NCBI GenBank assembly: GCA_021199305.1
Contig: JAJQIH010000015.1
Span: forward strand, 1 to 64,000
DNA: 64,000 bases
DNA from: Ruminococcus sp.
Lineage (GTDB): Bacteria > Bacillota > Clostridia > Oscillospirales > Ruminococcaceae
Direction: 5' to 3'
The position numbers were made by a program, and so were the translations under genes. The first letter of the stretch is position 1; every line of letters starts with the position of its first letter. The notes beneath the pieces are model-generated. The model made no database searches and was not told where the DNA came from. It was given only the letters and a program-made list of their open reading frames with translations. Shown piece by piece: positions 36,805 through 46,600 of this stretch.

Positions 36805-36981
36805 TCAGAACATATTTGAAAAGTCCTCAACCATACTTCCAATTGCTCTCATAGCCTTTCCGGCGTTTGATTTAAGCTTTTTCTTGTCCTTGTGCGTAGC
36901 ACAGCACATAGCATAAGTTGCAGCGCCTACAACCATACCAACGCTGACGCCCTTGGCAAGAGATGTGATATTTACGCTCAT
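36805..36981 (-). CDS. 58-residue small protein, possible membrane-associated
   Basis: A short minus-strand gene. It starts with ATG at 36981, with AGGAGG about eight bases upstream, and ends with TGA at 36805-36807. The protein begins MSVNITSLAKGVSVG and has a short hydrophobic Gly/Ala/Val stretch with Cys residues (about 9-28). A basic KDKKKLKSNAGK segment follows, then an amphipathic tail ending VEDFSNMF. The layout (small hydrophobic N-terminus, charged helical tail) is like YtxH-type small envelope proteins. It is divergent from pdxK. Function unknown. Confidence 0.78.
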   Translation of the reverse strand: MSVNITSLAKGVSVGMVVGAATYAMCCATHKDKKKLKSNAGKAMRAIGSMVEDFSNMF

Positions 36982-37042
36982 TTTATTACCTCCTATCGTT
37001 TTTAATATTATCTGTCGGAAATTATATTCTATTCACAAGCGG

Positions 37043-37071
37043 TTGCGTAAATTCGGAAAATATGATATACT
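37043..37071 (+). promoter_or_regulatory. SigA promoter of pdxK-pyrK-pyrD
   Basis: TTGCGT at 37043-37048, 17-bp spacer, TATACT at 37066-37071, about 40 bp before the pdxK start. Confidence 0.7.
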
Positions 37072-37111
37072 TAATTTCAAACAGTATGAATTTGCATTTG
37101 GAGTAGACAAT

Positions 37112-37969
37112 ATGAATAACATCAAAAAGGTTTGCGCAATACACGATATTTCCGGCATCGGAAGATGCTCGCTAACAGTAATAATTCCTGCGTTGTCAAG
37201 TATGGGAATACAGGTGTGCCCTGTTCCAACCGCTGTATTTTCAGCGCACACAGGCTATCACGAATTTGTAAAAAGAGATCTGACTGACTTTTTAGAGCCT
37301 GCCCTCGGGCAGTACAAAAAGCTGGGAGTTGAATTTGACTGCATTTACAGCGGATTTTTAGCTTCTGAGGAGCAGATTGACCACGTTCTCCAGTTTCTGA
37401 CAAGCTTTGATAAGTCGCTTAAGGTTGTTGACCCTGTAATGGGCGACAACGGCAAACGCTATAAGACAGTAACTGAAAACCATATCAAGCGAATGATCGA
37501 GCTTGTAAAGGAAGCGGATATTATAACGCCTAATATAACCGAAGCGGCAATTCTGCTGGGCGAGGAATATCCAAGTGGTTCTCTTTCGTCGCAGAAGGTA
37601 AAGAGCTGGCTTGTAAGGCTTTCTGAAACGGGGCCCGACACGATAGTCATTACAAGCGTAATACTCGACGACGGAACCCTTTGCAATGTCGGATACGATA
37701 AAAAGCAAAACAGCTTCTGGAAGGTTCCCTGCGAGTATGTTCCAGCGCACTATTCAGGTAGAGGAGATATGTTTTCAAGCGTTTTGGTTGGCGGAATTTT
37801 AAAGGGCGACAGCCTGCCTATTGCAATCAACAGAGCTACGAGCTTTACCGAGCTTGCAATTAAAACGACCTACAGCTATATGAACGAGCCGCTTGACGGA
37901 ATAATGCTTGAAAAGTGTTTGAGCTGGCTTTCATCAGACCAGATTTTAAAGGATTACAAAAAGCTTTAA
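37112..37969 (+). CDS. pdxK: pyridoxamine/pyridoxal kinase
   Basis: Ribokinase-fold kinase for vitamin B6 salvage; phosphorylates pyridoxal or pyridoxamine. It has 285 residues. Signatures: AIHDISGIGRCSLTVIIPAL at the N-terminus, VVDPVMGDNGKRY, ADIITPNITEAAILLG, and the anion-hole and catalytic Asp motif SGRGDMFSSVLVGGIL. The start at 37112 follows GGAG at 37100-37103; upstream in-frame codons run through the promoter. pyrK follows after 11 bp. PLP is needed by two aminotransferases in this window (3576-4748 and hisC), though no functional link to the adjacent pyr genes is obvious. Confidence 0.93.
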   Translation: MNNIKKVCAIHDISGIGRCSLTVIIPALSSMGIQVCPVPTAVFSAHTGYHEFVKRDLTDFLEPALGQYKKLGVEFDCIYSGFLASEEQIDHVLQFLTSFDKSLKVVDPVMGDNGKRYKTVTENHIKRMIELVKEADIITPNITEAAILLGEEYPSGSLSSQKVKSWLVRLSETGPDTIVITSVILDDGTLCNVGYDKKQNSFWKVPCEYVPAHYSGRGDMFSSVLVGGILKGDSLPIAINRATSFTELAIKTTYSYMNEPLDGIMLEKCLSWLSSDQILKDYKKL

Positions 37970-37980
37970 GGGGTGTAGAA

Positions 37981-38745
37981 ATGTATCAGAACAAATACGA
38001 AATAATCAGCAAGAAGCAAATAGCCGACGGCATTTTCGACTTCACCATTTCCTGTAAGGAGGTAGCCGAAGCGGCGACTGCAGGGCAGTTTGTCCACATA
38101 AGCGTTCCTGGCTGCTTTTTAAGACGACCGATTTCAATTTGCGAGATTGACAAGCAAAGCGGCACAATTCGCCTTGTCGTTCAGGTAAGAGGAAACGGAA
38201 CAAAAATTATGTCGTGTCTTAACGTGGGTGAAAAAATGGACTTGTTAGGGCCGCTCGGAACAGGCTTTACAAAATCTGAAAATGCAGATTCTGTTATTTT
38301 GATAGGTGGCGGAATCGGAACTCCGCCAATGCTCGAGCTCAGCCGCTGTTACGGCGAAAGGGCAAGAGTAATAACAGGCTTCAGAAACAGCTCGCTTTCA
38401 ATTTTAAGCGACGATTTCAAAAAGACGGGCGCCCGCCTTACCGAGTGTACCGACGACGGTTCAAGGGGAATAAAAGGCTTCGTTACCGACGCTCTGAAAG
38501 AGGAAATAAAGAAAAGCAGACCGCAAAAGGTTTACGCCTGCGGGCCAATGGTAATGCTGAAGGGCGTTGCTGAAATCTGTAAGTCAGACAATATTGACTG
38601 CGAAATTTCTTTGGAAGAAAGAATGGCTTGCGGCGTCGGAGCTTGTTTAGGCTGCGCCGTCAAGCTAAACCGTGACGGCAACGAGTTTTACGGCCACGTT
38701 TGTAAGGACGGGCCTGTATTTTCAGCGAAGGAGGTAGTTTTCTGA
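37981..38745 (+). CDS. pyrK: dihydroorotate dehydrogenase B, electron-transfer subunit
   Basis: FAD and 2Fe-2S subunit that passes electrons from PyrD to NAD. It has 254 residues. The FAD-binding barrel includes LRRPISICEID; the NAD domain includes ILIGGGIGTPPMLEL. The C-terminal cluster motif is MACGVGACLGCAVKL with HVCKDGPVF. The start at 37981 has AAGGGGTG upstream. The stop overlaps the pyrD start by one base. Confidence 0.95.
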   Translation: MYQNKYEIISKKQIADGIFDFTISCKEVAEAATAGQFVHISVPGCFLRRPISICEIDKQSGTIRLVVQVRGNGTKIMSCLNVGEKMDLLGPLGTGFTKSENADSVILIGGGIGTPPMLELSRCYGERARVITGFRNSSLSILSDDFKKTGARLTECTDDGSRGIKGFVTDALKEEIKKSRPQKVYACGPMVMLKGVAEICKSDNIDCEISLEERMACGVGACLGCAVKLNRDGNEFYGHVCKDGPVFSAKEVVF

Positions 38746-39656
38746 TGGCGAATTTAGGCGTTAATTTTTTGGGAATTGATTTTAAAAATCCGCTGGTAAC
38801 AGCTTCCGGAGCTTATGGATACGGACGTGAATACGAATCCCTCTATCCGTTAAGCGAGCTTGGCGGAATTTCAACAAAGGGAACGACCTTAAAGGTCAAG
38901 GACGGGAATCCGCCGCCGAGAATTGCTGAAACTCCAATGGGAATGTTAAACTCTGTAGGACTTCAGAATGGCGGAATTGATAAGTTTTTAGACTATGAGC
39001 TTGCAAATCTTTCAACCAAGGGAACGAGAATAATCGCTAATATTGCTGGCGGAACGATTGACGAGTGCGTGGAGCTTGCAAAAAGACTTAACGGCACAAA
39101 GGTTGATATGATAGAGCTTAATATTTCCTGCCCGAACGTAAAACAGGGCGGCGCAGCCTTTGGAACCAATCCTGTTACGGCTGGTGAAATCACCAAGGCT
39201 GTAAAGGAAGCGACCGAGCTTCCTTTGATGGTAAAGCTTTCGCCAAACGTAACCAGTATTACTGAGATAGCTAAAAGCGTTGAAGCAAACGGTGCTGACG
39301 CTGTATCGCTTATAAATACACTTTTGGGAATGAGAATAGACATAAACACCAGACGACCTGTTCTGAAAAACAATGTCGGCGGACTTTCTGGCCCTGCCGT
39401 TTTCCCGATTGCCGTCAGAATGGTATGGCAGGTAGCTAACGCTGTCAGCATTCCGGTTTGTGGAATGGGAGGAATAACAACAGGCGAGGACGCAATAGAA
39501 ATGATGATGGCAGGAGCGTCGCTTTTCCAGATCGGAGCGGCAATTTTCAACGACGCTTATTCGCCTGTCAGAATTGTTCGTGAGATGAACGAGTGGTGCG
39601 ACAAAAACGGAGTTTCTGATATTAACGAAATAGTCGGAACTGTTAAACCTTGGTAA
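38745..39656 (+). CDS. pyrD: dihydroorotate dehydrogenase B, catalytic subunit
   Basis: FMN TIM-barrel enzyme that oxidises dihydroorotate to orotate in pyrimidine synthesis. It has 303 residues. Markers are NPLVTASGAYGYGREY, GLQNGGIDKFL, LNISCPNVKQGG with the catalytic Cys of class 1B enzymes, and GMGGITTGEDAIEM. It is directly coupled to pyrK, which identifies the NAD-dependent class 1B form. A terminator follows. Confidence 0.96.
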   Translation: MANLGVNFLGIDFKNPLVTASGAYGYGREYESLYPLSELGGISTKGTTLKVKDGNPPPRIAETPMGMLNSVGLQNGGIDKFLDYELANLSTKGTRIIANIAGGTIDECVELAKRLNGTKVDMIELNISCPNVKQGGAAFGTNPVTAGEITKAVKEATELPLMVKLSPNVTSITEIAKSVEANGADAVSLINTLLGMRIDINTRRPVLKNNVGGLSGPAVFPIAVRMVWQVANAVSIPVCGMGGITTGEDAIEMMMAGASLFQIGAAIFNDAYSPVRIVREMNEWCDKNGVSDINEIVGTVKPW

Positions 39657-39663
39657 TTTTCGG

Positions 39664-39715
39664 GCAACACTTAGCGCAAGAAGCAAAGATGCTTGTGCGA
39701 GGTGTTGCTTTAGTT
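39664..39715 (+). terminator. terminator of pdxK-pyrK-pyrD
   Basis: GCAACAC (39664-39670) pairs with GTGTTGC (39702-39708), with further inner pairing GCGCAAG/CTTGTGC. TTTAGTTT follows. Confidence 0.82.
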
Positions 39716-39789
39716 TAACCCGAAATTTGAAAACAGCTTGAATAATACAGGTAAATCATTCCAATAATGACTGCTGAAGGAGTGATTTT

Positions 39790-40014
39790 ATGAAAGCGTT
39801 TTTGAAAAATAAAATGTCAGTAGCTATGGCGGCGGCAATGCTTTTGTCCTTTAGCCTTTCACCTGACAAAATTTCCGAGCAGTCGTTTTTGTTCCCTGAG
39901 CTGACGGCGTTTCCGTCGATTGAGCTTGACGAAGAAAAGTCTGATGAAGCTTTAAAACCAAGAATTTTTATTTTCGACTTTTTGAGGGAAATTTTCTGTA
40001 CAGATAAAGATTGA
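39790..40014 (+). CDS. small exported protein, unknown
   Basis: A 74-residue product. Residues 1-25 look like a signal peptide (MKAFLKNK, then SVAMAAAMLLSFSLS). An acidic middle (ELDEEKSDE) is followed by an aromatic/hydrophobic segment IFIFDFLREIF and a single Cys near the end (FCTDKD). AAGGAG at 39776-39781 gives a good ribosome site. It sits alone between the pyrD terminator and the addB promoter, whose -35 overlaps its stop. It could be a secreted peptide or a membrane-active small protein; no family is recognised. Confidence 0.65.
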   Translation: MKAFLKNKMSVAMAAAMLLSFSLSPDKISEQSFLFPELTAFPSIELDEEKSDEALKPRIFIFDFLREIFCTDKD

Positions 40015-40039
40015 CGTTACTCCAAAAACGAGGTATAAT
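40011..40039 (+). promoter_or_regulatory. SigA promoter of addB-addA
   Basis: TTGACG at 40011-40016, 17-bp spacer, TATAAT at 40034-40039. The start codon of addB is 35 bp downstream. Confidence 0.87.
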
Positions 40040-40074
40040 ATATCCATAACCTGATTTAACAAGGGGGAAGCAAA

Positions 40075-41655
40075 ATGCTTAAGCTGATACTGGGAGCTGT
40101 AAACAGCACCAAGAGCAAAGAATTTAACAAGGAAGTAAAAAATGCTTGCTTAAACGGCGAGGACGTAATAGTTATAGTTCCCGACCAGTATTCCTTTGAA
40201 TACGACAAGGAGCTTTATAACGAGGTAGGCGCAAAGGCTTTTAACTCAATGGAGGTAATAGCCTTCAACCGACTTTGCGAAAAAATAGTAAAGCAGGTCG
40301 GCGGCGTTTCAGGGGATTTCGCTGACGAGAACGCAAGACTTATCTGTATGTTTTATGCTGTCAGCCTTTTTCAGAAGAGCGGAAGCGCAAGGCACTTCAA
40401 AAAAGCACTTTATAAAACTGGCTTTTGCAAGGAGATGATAGAGCTTGTCGACGAGCTACGGCTTTCAGGAGTTGACAGCACATCTCTTCGTGAAGCGGGA
40501 GCTTTAAAGGGCGAATCGCTTGAGGACAAGACAAACGACTTAGCTGATATTTTCGAGCTTTACACAAGCGAGATTGAAAAGCGAGGACTTAAAGATAATT
40601 CAAGCCTGCAGTCGGAAGCTGTCAAGGCGGCTAGAAGCTCGCACTATTTTAAGAACAAGACAGTTTTTATTCATGAGTTTTCCGACTTTTCACACGACGA
40701 GTACGACCTTATAACTGTAATGCTAAGCGAAGCGAAAAGCTGCGTTGCTTCACTTATTGAAGGAAACGGCGAAAATTTAAGCTCTAACTTTTCACCATTT
40801 AAAACAACCTTCGATACGAAGTCAAACCTTATACGTATTGCTAAGTCAATGGGTTCAGAGGTAAGCGTGCTGAAGGCTGACGGAAGTCTTTTTGAAAGCC
40901 ACGCTATAGAGCATATTTCAAATAATATATTTTGCCCTGTAAAGAAGCAGTATTCCGGCTCAACCGACAGCGTTGAGGTTGTCAGAGCAAAGAGTATGTA
41001 CGAAGAAGCTGAATATGTAGCGGCTAAAATTTCCGAGCTTTGCAAGCAGGGTTATTCATACAAGGATATAGCAATCTTTACAAGGCAGATAGGCGAGTAT
41101 TATCCGATTATTGAAAGCGTTTTTGAACGCTATGATATTCCCGTTTTCGGCCATACCAGTCAAAGCGCAATGATGTCGCCGCTTGCAGTATACGTTACAA
41201 GCATTTTTGACTGCGTTATGACTGGAGAATTTCGAACTGAAAATATTCTCAGGTACATAAAATCTCCACTTTCCAAAATAAGCGAAGCGGACGCCTGTGC
41301 TCTTGAGGAGTACGTTTATAAGTGGGGAGTTGACAGAAGCCTATGGGAGAAGGATTTTACAGGTGCAAGCACCGAGAGCAAGAAGGAGCTTTCGCATATA
41401 AATCAGATACGAAGAAAAGCTATATCGCCGCTTGTGAAGTTCAAGGAAAACTCAAAGGGCAAGACTGCTGATGAAATTTGTCTTGCGCTAAACGAGCTTT
41501 TTAACGATATTCATCTGTCAGACAGAGCGTTTTCAATTCTCTCAAAAAGTATGGAAAGCGGCGACGCTGAGCTTCTGGAAACTGCAAGAGAATTCAAGCA
41601 AAGCTATATCGCCGCTTGTGAAGTTCAAGGAAAACTCAAAGGGCAAGACTGCTGA
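40075..41655 (+). CDS. addB: AddB helicase-nuclease subunit, N-terminal part (frame broken by tandem duplication)
   Basis: N-terminal 509 residues of AddB, followed by 17 out-of-frame residues (SYIAACEVQGKLKGQDC) and a stop. AddB is the non-helicase partner of AddA in the ATP-dependent double-strand-break enzyme. The N-terminus (MLKLILGAVNSTKSKEF) holds the degenerate Walker-like site. The break is caused by a second exact copy of 184 bp (41600-41786), which shifts the frame by one. Without that extra unit the gene would read straight into the C-terminal part, giving 1128 residues, close to Bacillus AddB (1166). The start has AAGGGGGAAG upstream. It may be a true mutation or an assembly error. 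Confidence 0.9.
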   Translation: MLKLILGAVNSTKSKEFNKEVKNACLNGEDVIVIVPDQYSFEYDKELYNEVGAKAFNSMEVIAFNRLCEKIVKQVGGVSGDFADENARLICMFYAVSLFQKSGSARHFKKALYKTGFCKEMIELVDELRLSGVDSTSLREAGALKGESLEDKTNDLADIFELYTSEIEKRGLKDNSSLQSEAVKAARSSHYFKNKTVFIHEFSDFSHDEYDLITVMLSEAKSCVASLIEGNGENLSSNFSPFKTTFDTKSNLIRIAKSMGSEVSVLKADGSLFESHAIEHISNNIFCPVKKQYSGSTDSVEVVRAKSMYEEAEYVAAKISELCKQGYSYKDIAIFTRQIGEYYPIIESVFERYDIPVFGHTSQSAMMSPLAVYVTSIFDCVMTGEFRTENILRYIKSPLSKISEADACALEEYVYKWGVDRSLWEKDFTGASTESKKELSHINQIRRKAISPLVKFKENSKGKTADEICLALNELFNDIHLSDRAFSILSKSMESGDAELLETAREFKQSYIAACEVQGKLKGQDC

Positions 41656-41786
41656 TGAAATTTGTCTTGCGCTAAACGAGCTTTTTAACGATATTCATCT
41701 GTCAGACAGAGCGTTTTCAATTCTCTCAAAAAGTATGGAAAGCGGCGACGCTGAGCTTCTGGAAACTGCAAGAGAATTCAAGCAAA
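41416..41786 (+). repeat. exact tandem duplication, 184-bp period, inside addB
   Basis: Positions 41416-41602 and 41600-41786 are identical (187 bases each, sharing AAA at the junction). The period is 184 bp, which is not a multiple of three. Outside the unit the flanks differ at once: 41415 A against 41599 C, and 41603 G against 41787 T. Deleting one unit restores the addB frame. Confidence 0.97.
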
Positions 41787-43645
41787 TCTGGCGAATGTTT
41801 TTGTCGTCTATAAATTCTGTTTACAAATATCTGAAGGGCGAAGCTATAACGCTGAGAAGATTTTTCGAGCTTTTAAAAACTCTGCTTTCGTCGGCTCAGA
41901 TTTCAAATCCGCCTGAGTCGCTGGATGCGGTAGAGGTTGCAAGAGCTGAGCATTCAAGGCTTTCAAAGCGAAAGGTGTGCTTTGTAGTCGGCTTGAACGA
42001 CGGGCTGTTCCCGTCCGTTCAGAAGAAAAAATCTCTGCTCAGCGACAGGGAAAAGGAAAGATTGAATTCGGGTGGTGTAAAATTCTCGGACAGCGTTTCA
42101 CAGCGCTTTGACACCGAACGCCTGATTACCTATATCGCCCTGTCAACTCCAACCGACAAGCTTATTCTTTCCTGTTCGCTTAGCGACGCTGAGGGTAAGG
42201 CGAGAAGAGCGTCAACTGTTATTACGGACGTTTTGCAGATGTTTCCTTGCCTTTCACAGATTATTGCTGCGGATATGCCAGCTTCGTTTTATTCAACAAG
42301 CGAAAAGAGCGCGTTCTTCAAGTATTTCGATTATCTTTCAAGCGACAAGAAAAAGGCTAAGTCGATAAGGCGGGAGCTTTCAAAAAACAGCGAATACGCC
42401 GAAAAGTTTGAATATTTCGACGACCTTCGGGAAAACCGCGACCATAAGCTTTCAAGCGAGGTCGCAAAGACCACCTTCTTTTCACACGACTTAAATCTCA
42501 CAGCTACAAGAGTTGAGGATTATTACAAATGCCCGTTTAATTATTTTTGTAAAAACGGACTTAAAATCTACTCGCCGAGAAAGATTGAAATAAATCCTTC
42601 TACAAGGGGAAGCCTTATTCACTTTTGCTTGGAGCAGTTAATGTGCGAGGAGGTTGACGGCAAGAGAAGATACAATCCTGATTTTGAAAACCTTACCGAT
42701 AAGGAAATAAGAGAAAAGGTTCACATCCTTTGCAACGACTATTCAAAAAGAGAATGGGGCGGAGATTTCGCAAAAACCAGACGCTTTTACGAGTCGCTTA
42801 AAAAGCTCGAAGACGCTACATTTTACGTTGTGAAAAATATCATATCAGAATTCAGGCAGTCGCTCTTTCGCCCCTGTGCATTTGAGTATGACCTTAAAAA
42901 GCAGGACGGCAAAAGCTTACTGTCAATCAAGGTTCAGGAAGGCGTATACATAAATATTTTTGGAATAATCGACAGAGTTGATGTTTACGACGAGAATGAT
43001 ATAAGATACATAAGAATTACCGACTATAAAACTGGCGGCAAAATATTAAAGCTTAGCGACCTGTACAACGGTCTTAATATGCAAATGCTCATTTATCTTT
43101 TAGCGTTGATTTCAAGCGACAACGAAATCACAAAGGGTAAAAAACCTCACGCTGCAGGAATTTTGTATATGCCGGCGAAGTTTGTCGGAAACTTCGTGGA
43201 CAGAACGCCCGCTTCATCAGACCTCTCTGAGGATATTGAGCAGCAGCTTGAAGAAATGAGAAATAAGGAGTTTAAGCGTGATGGACTTGTTGTTGATAAC
43301 AGCATTTCATTAAACGCTATGGACAAAGCGCTGAGCGGACTTTATGCTCCCGCAAAGCGTAATAAGGACGGAAGCTTTTCAAAAAAGTCGAAACTCCTGG
43401 ACGAAAAGCTCTTTTCAGCTCTTTTTGAATTTACAAGGGATAAAATCTGCGAGCTGGGAAATGGACTTTTAAGCGGAGATATAAAGGCAAAGCCTATAAT
43501 GACAGGAGATACAAAGGCTTGTAAATACTGCGATTATTGGTCGGTCTGCGGAAATTACGGCGATAAGGAACCGAGAATGGTTGTTAATGAGGATGAAGAT
43601 GAGCTGCTCGCACAGCTTGAAAGAATGTCAAGGGAGGAAGCATAA
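41618..43645 (+). CDS. addB: AddB helicase-nuclease subunit, C-terminal part (frame broken by tandem duplication)
   Basis: C-terminal portion of AddB, open from within the second repeat copy; the GTG at 41618 has no convincing ribosome site, so independent translation is doubtful. It contains the RecB-like nuclease domain (ITDYKTGG near 43017-43040) and the iron-sulfur cluster ligands: a Cys in YKCPFNYFC and the C-terminal CKYCDYWSVC set, with the C-x2-C-x5-C spacing known for AddB. Its stop touches the addA start. The 671-residue part after the repeat start joins in frame with the upstream part if one 184-bp unit is removed. Confidence 0.9.
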   Translation: MKFKENSKGKTADEICLALNELFNDIHLSDRAFSILSKSMESGDAELLETAREFKQIWRMFLSSINSVYKYLKGEAITLRRFFELLKTLLSSAQISNPPESLDAVEVARAEHSRLSKRKVCFVVGLNDGLFPSVQKKKSLLSDREKERLNSGGVKFSDSVSQRFDTERLITYIALSTPTDKLILSCSLSDAEGKARRASTVITDVLQMFPCLSQIIAADMPASFYSTSEKSAFFKYFDYLSSDKKKAKSIRRELSKNSEYAEKFEYFDDLRENRDHKLSSEVAKTTFFSHDLNLTATRVEDYYKCPFNYFCKNGLKIYSPRKIEINPSTRGSLIHFCLEQLMCEEVDGKRRYNPDFENLTDKEIREKVHILCNDYSKREWGGDFAKTRRFYESLKKLEDATFYVVKNIISEFRQSLFRPCAFEYDLKKQDGKSLLSIKVQEGVYINIFGIIDRVDVYDENDIRYIRITDYKTGGKILKLSDLYNGLNMQMLIYLLALISSDNEITKGKKPHAAGILYMPAKFVGNFVDRTPASSDLSEDIEQQLEEMRNKEFKRDGLVVDNSISLNAMDKALSGLYAPAKRNKDGSFSKKSKLLDEKLFSALFEFTRDKICELGNGLLSGDIKAKPIMTGDTKACKYCDYWSVCGNYGDKEPRMVVNEDEDELLAQLERMSREEA

Positions 43646-46600
43646 ATGCCTGTATGGACAGAAGATCAGCTTAAAGCGATAAACACTCAGAATAAGGGCG
43701 TTATAGTTTCTGCTGCGGCAGGAAGCGGAAAAACTGCCGTTTTGGTTGAAAGAACTATAAGAATGCTTTGCGACGAGGAGAAAAAGGTTGAAGCCGACAA
43801 GCTTTTAGCTGTAACCTTTACAAACGACGCCGCGTCACAGATGAAGGAAAAGCTTTCAGCGGCGCTTGACAAAAAGCTAAGAGAAAATCCTGAAAATGCC
43901 TGGATTTCCTCTCAACAGCAAAAGCTCGCCCTGGCGCAGATTACTACTATAAATAGCTTCTGCTACGACTTTGTGAGAAATCACATTCACGAGTTTGATT
44001 TTGACAGCAGCGTTTCAATCTGCGACGAAAACGATGATAAGACGATTTTCGACACAGCTCTGACACAAACTATGGAGGAGTTGTATGATAATTCGCCTGA
44101 GGATATGGCGTTTTTAAACGAATATTTGTCAGGTGAAACCGACAAGGAAATAACGGAGGCTCTGACCGATCTCAACACGTTCTTTAAGTCAATTCCATTT
44201 AAGGACGAGTGGATAGAAAAGCAGCGGGAAAGGTATTCGTCGGAAGACTTCTTTAATGAAATTGCCGACAAGACAAAGCAGAAGATAATTTCCAGAATCG
44301 GGTTTTTACTTCTTCAGCTTGAAAAGCTAAAGGATAAAGCCGAAAGGCTTGAGTATACAAGCGCACCGCTGATGACTATCGAAAGCGACATCGCAAAGCT
44401 TTCTTCTCTTCTGGATCTGGATGAAAGTGTATCGCTTGATAAGCTTTACGAAAGTATGAAGGCAGTAAAGTTTGACAAATTTTCAGGCCTTCGCAAAAAG
44501 AAAAATGAAACCTATGACGCTTCGCTTGAGCTTGAAGAGGCGGTTTGCGAATCTATTAAAAAAACGCGAAGTGACATAAGCAAACAGTTCAATAAGCTTA
44601 CCAGTCAGATTGTAGCGACAGGCGAACAGACTAAGCGTGATATTTCAGTTTGCAAAAGGCTTTTTGAAACGCTTATAAGAGCTGAGGACGAACTTTGTAA
44701 GAATATACATGATGCAAAGGTTCAGAGAAACGTGGTGTCCTTTTCTGACGTTGAGCATATGGCAGTTGAGCTTTTGCTGATTGACAGGGAAACGAGAACT
44801 CCGCTTTGCGAGGAAATTGTAAAGAATAACGACTATAAGGTAATCCTGATTGACGAGTTTCAGGACGTAAACAATATGCAGGACCTTATTTTCAAGGCAA
44901 TTTCCAACACGGAGGACCTTAACGTAATAGGAAGCAATGTTTTTGTTGTCGGCGATATGAAGCAGTCCATTTACAGCTTCAGACTTTCAAATCCACGGCT
45001 TTTCGATAAGATGAAAAAGGATGCCGCATGGCAGGAAAACGTCGAGCAGATTGACTTAAAGAAAAACTTCAGAAGCCGCAGCTGCATAATAGATTCAATA
45101 AACTACTTCTTTGAAAAGCTGATGACAACCGATATGGGCGAAATTGATTACAGCGATGAAAGCGAGCGGCTTGTCACAGGAGCAGGATACGACAAGCAAA
45201 ACGATTCTCCCGTCGAGGTTGATATTATCTGCGAGAAAGAAAAGTTACCGAGCTACTATGGGTTTGACAACGAGCAGCTTGCAATTGCAAAGAGAATACA
45301 TGAGCTTCTGAAATCGGGCGTTACTGTTGAAGAGGACGGCGAAAAGCGCCCTTGCAGGGCAGGAGATTTCTGTATACTGACCCGTGGTCGAAGCGCTCAC
45401 AAGGGGCTTTCCAAGGCTCTTAAATTTGTCGGAATAAATTCAACCTTTGATGCCTCCGACGGCTATCTTAAATCAAGAGAAATTTCCGTTATTCTCAATC
45501 TTCTGAAGGTGCTTGACAATCCTTTGTCTGACATTCCGCTTCTTAGCGTTATGCTGTCGCCGATAATGATGTTTACCCCCGACGACGTTTCACTGATAAG
45601 AAGTATTGACAAGAGAAAAAAGCTGTATCAGAATCTTTGCTCGTTTGAAGAAATCAAAGAGATTTCTCTCCCGCTTTTTGAAAAGGCTCAAAAGGCAGTA
45701 AATCTCATTAAAGAGCTAAGATTTATGTCGGCGAGTGTGTCGACCGAACGCCTTATCAGGAAAATTTACTTAAAGACAAACTACTATGCTATCGCTTCAA
45801 CCTATAAGGATGCAGGAAGTCGGGATAACCTGACGCTTCTTCTGAGATATGCAAGCGCATTTGATTCAAATTCAGCGAAGGGATTAAGCGGCTTTTTAAG
45901 GTATTTGGATTCCGTATCTGAAAACGGACACGACTTTAAAACAATGCAGGTAGCTTCATCGGATAACGACAGCGTAATAATCACTACAATGCACTCTTCA
46001 AAGGGACTTGAATATCCGTTCGTATTTTTGAGCGATCTTGACAAGAGAATGAATACAGAAGATATTAAAAGCAAAATGATTGTCAACGAGCGAATGGGAA
46101 TTTCATTCAAGTACAACGACAACGAGCTTCATATCCGCTCAACGCCTCTTCATTACGCTTATTTAAAGGATCAGTATATAGATGAGAGTATTTCCGAGGA
46201 AATAAGAATCCTGTACGTTGCAATGACAAGAGCGAAGGAAAGGCTTTTCCTGCCGATATATTTAAACGAACCGAACAGAAAAAAGCTTAAAAGCTTAGCT
46301 ACACTTCTGTCAAATACAGGAGTAGTCTGCTCAGAAATGTTAAAGTCTACTGACGGAATGTTTCGGTGGATAGTTCTTCCGCTTTTAGCTCACGAGCAAA
46401 TGAACAATTTAAGAGCGGAAGCAGAGTTTGATTCAGACTCGTTTATATTTTCAAGCGGCGGAAGCTTTACAGAAAAAGTTATATACTGCGAGGATGCGCC
46501 TCAGAAATCTGATGAGGTACGGCTTCTTGAAAAGTCACAGGAATATACTGAGTCGTTTGACTTTTCAAGCTCTTACGACGACAGGCTTTCCAGAACGCCT

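Noticed and set aside
39012-39686. Long open frame on the minus strand across pyrD
   Set aside because: It is antisense to conserved pyrD and spans its terminator; the translation has no recognisable domain.
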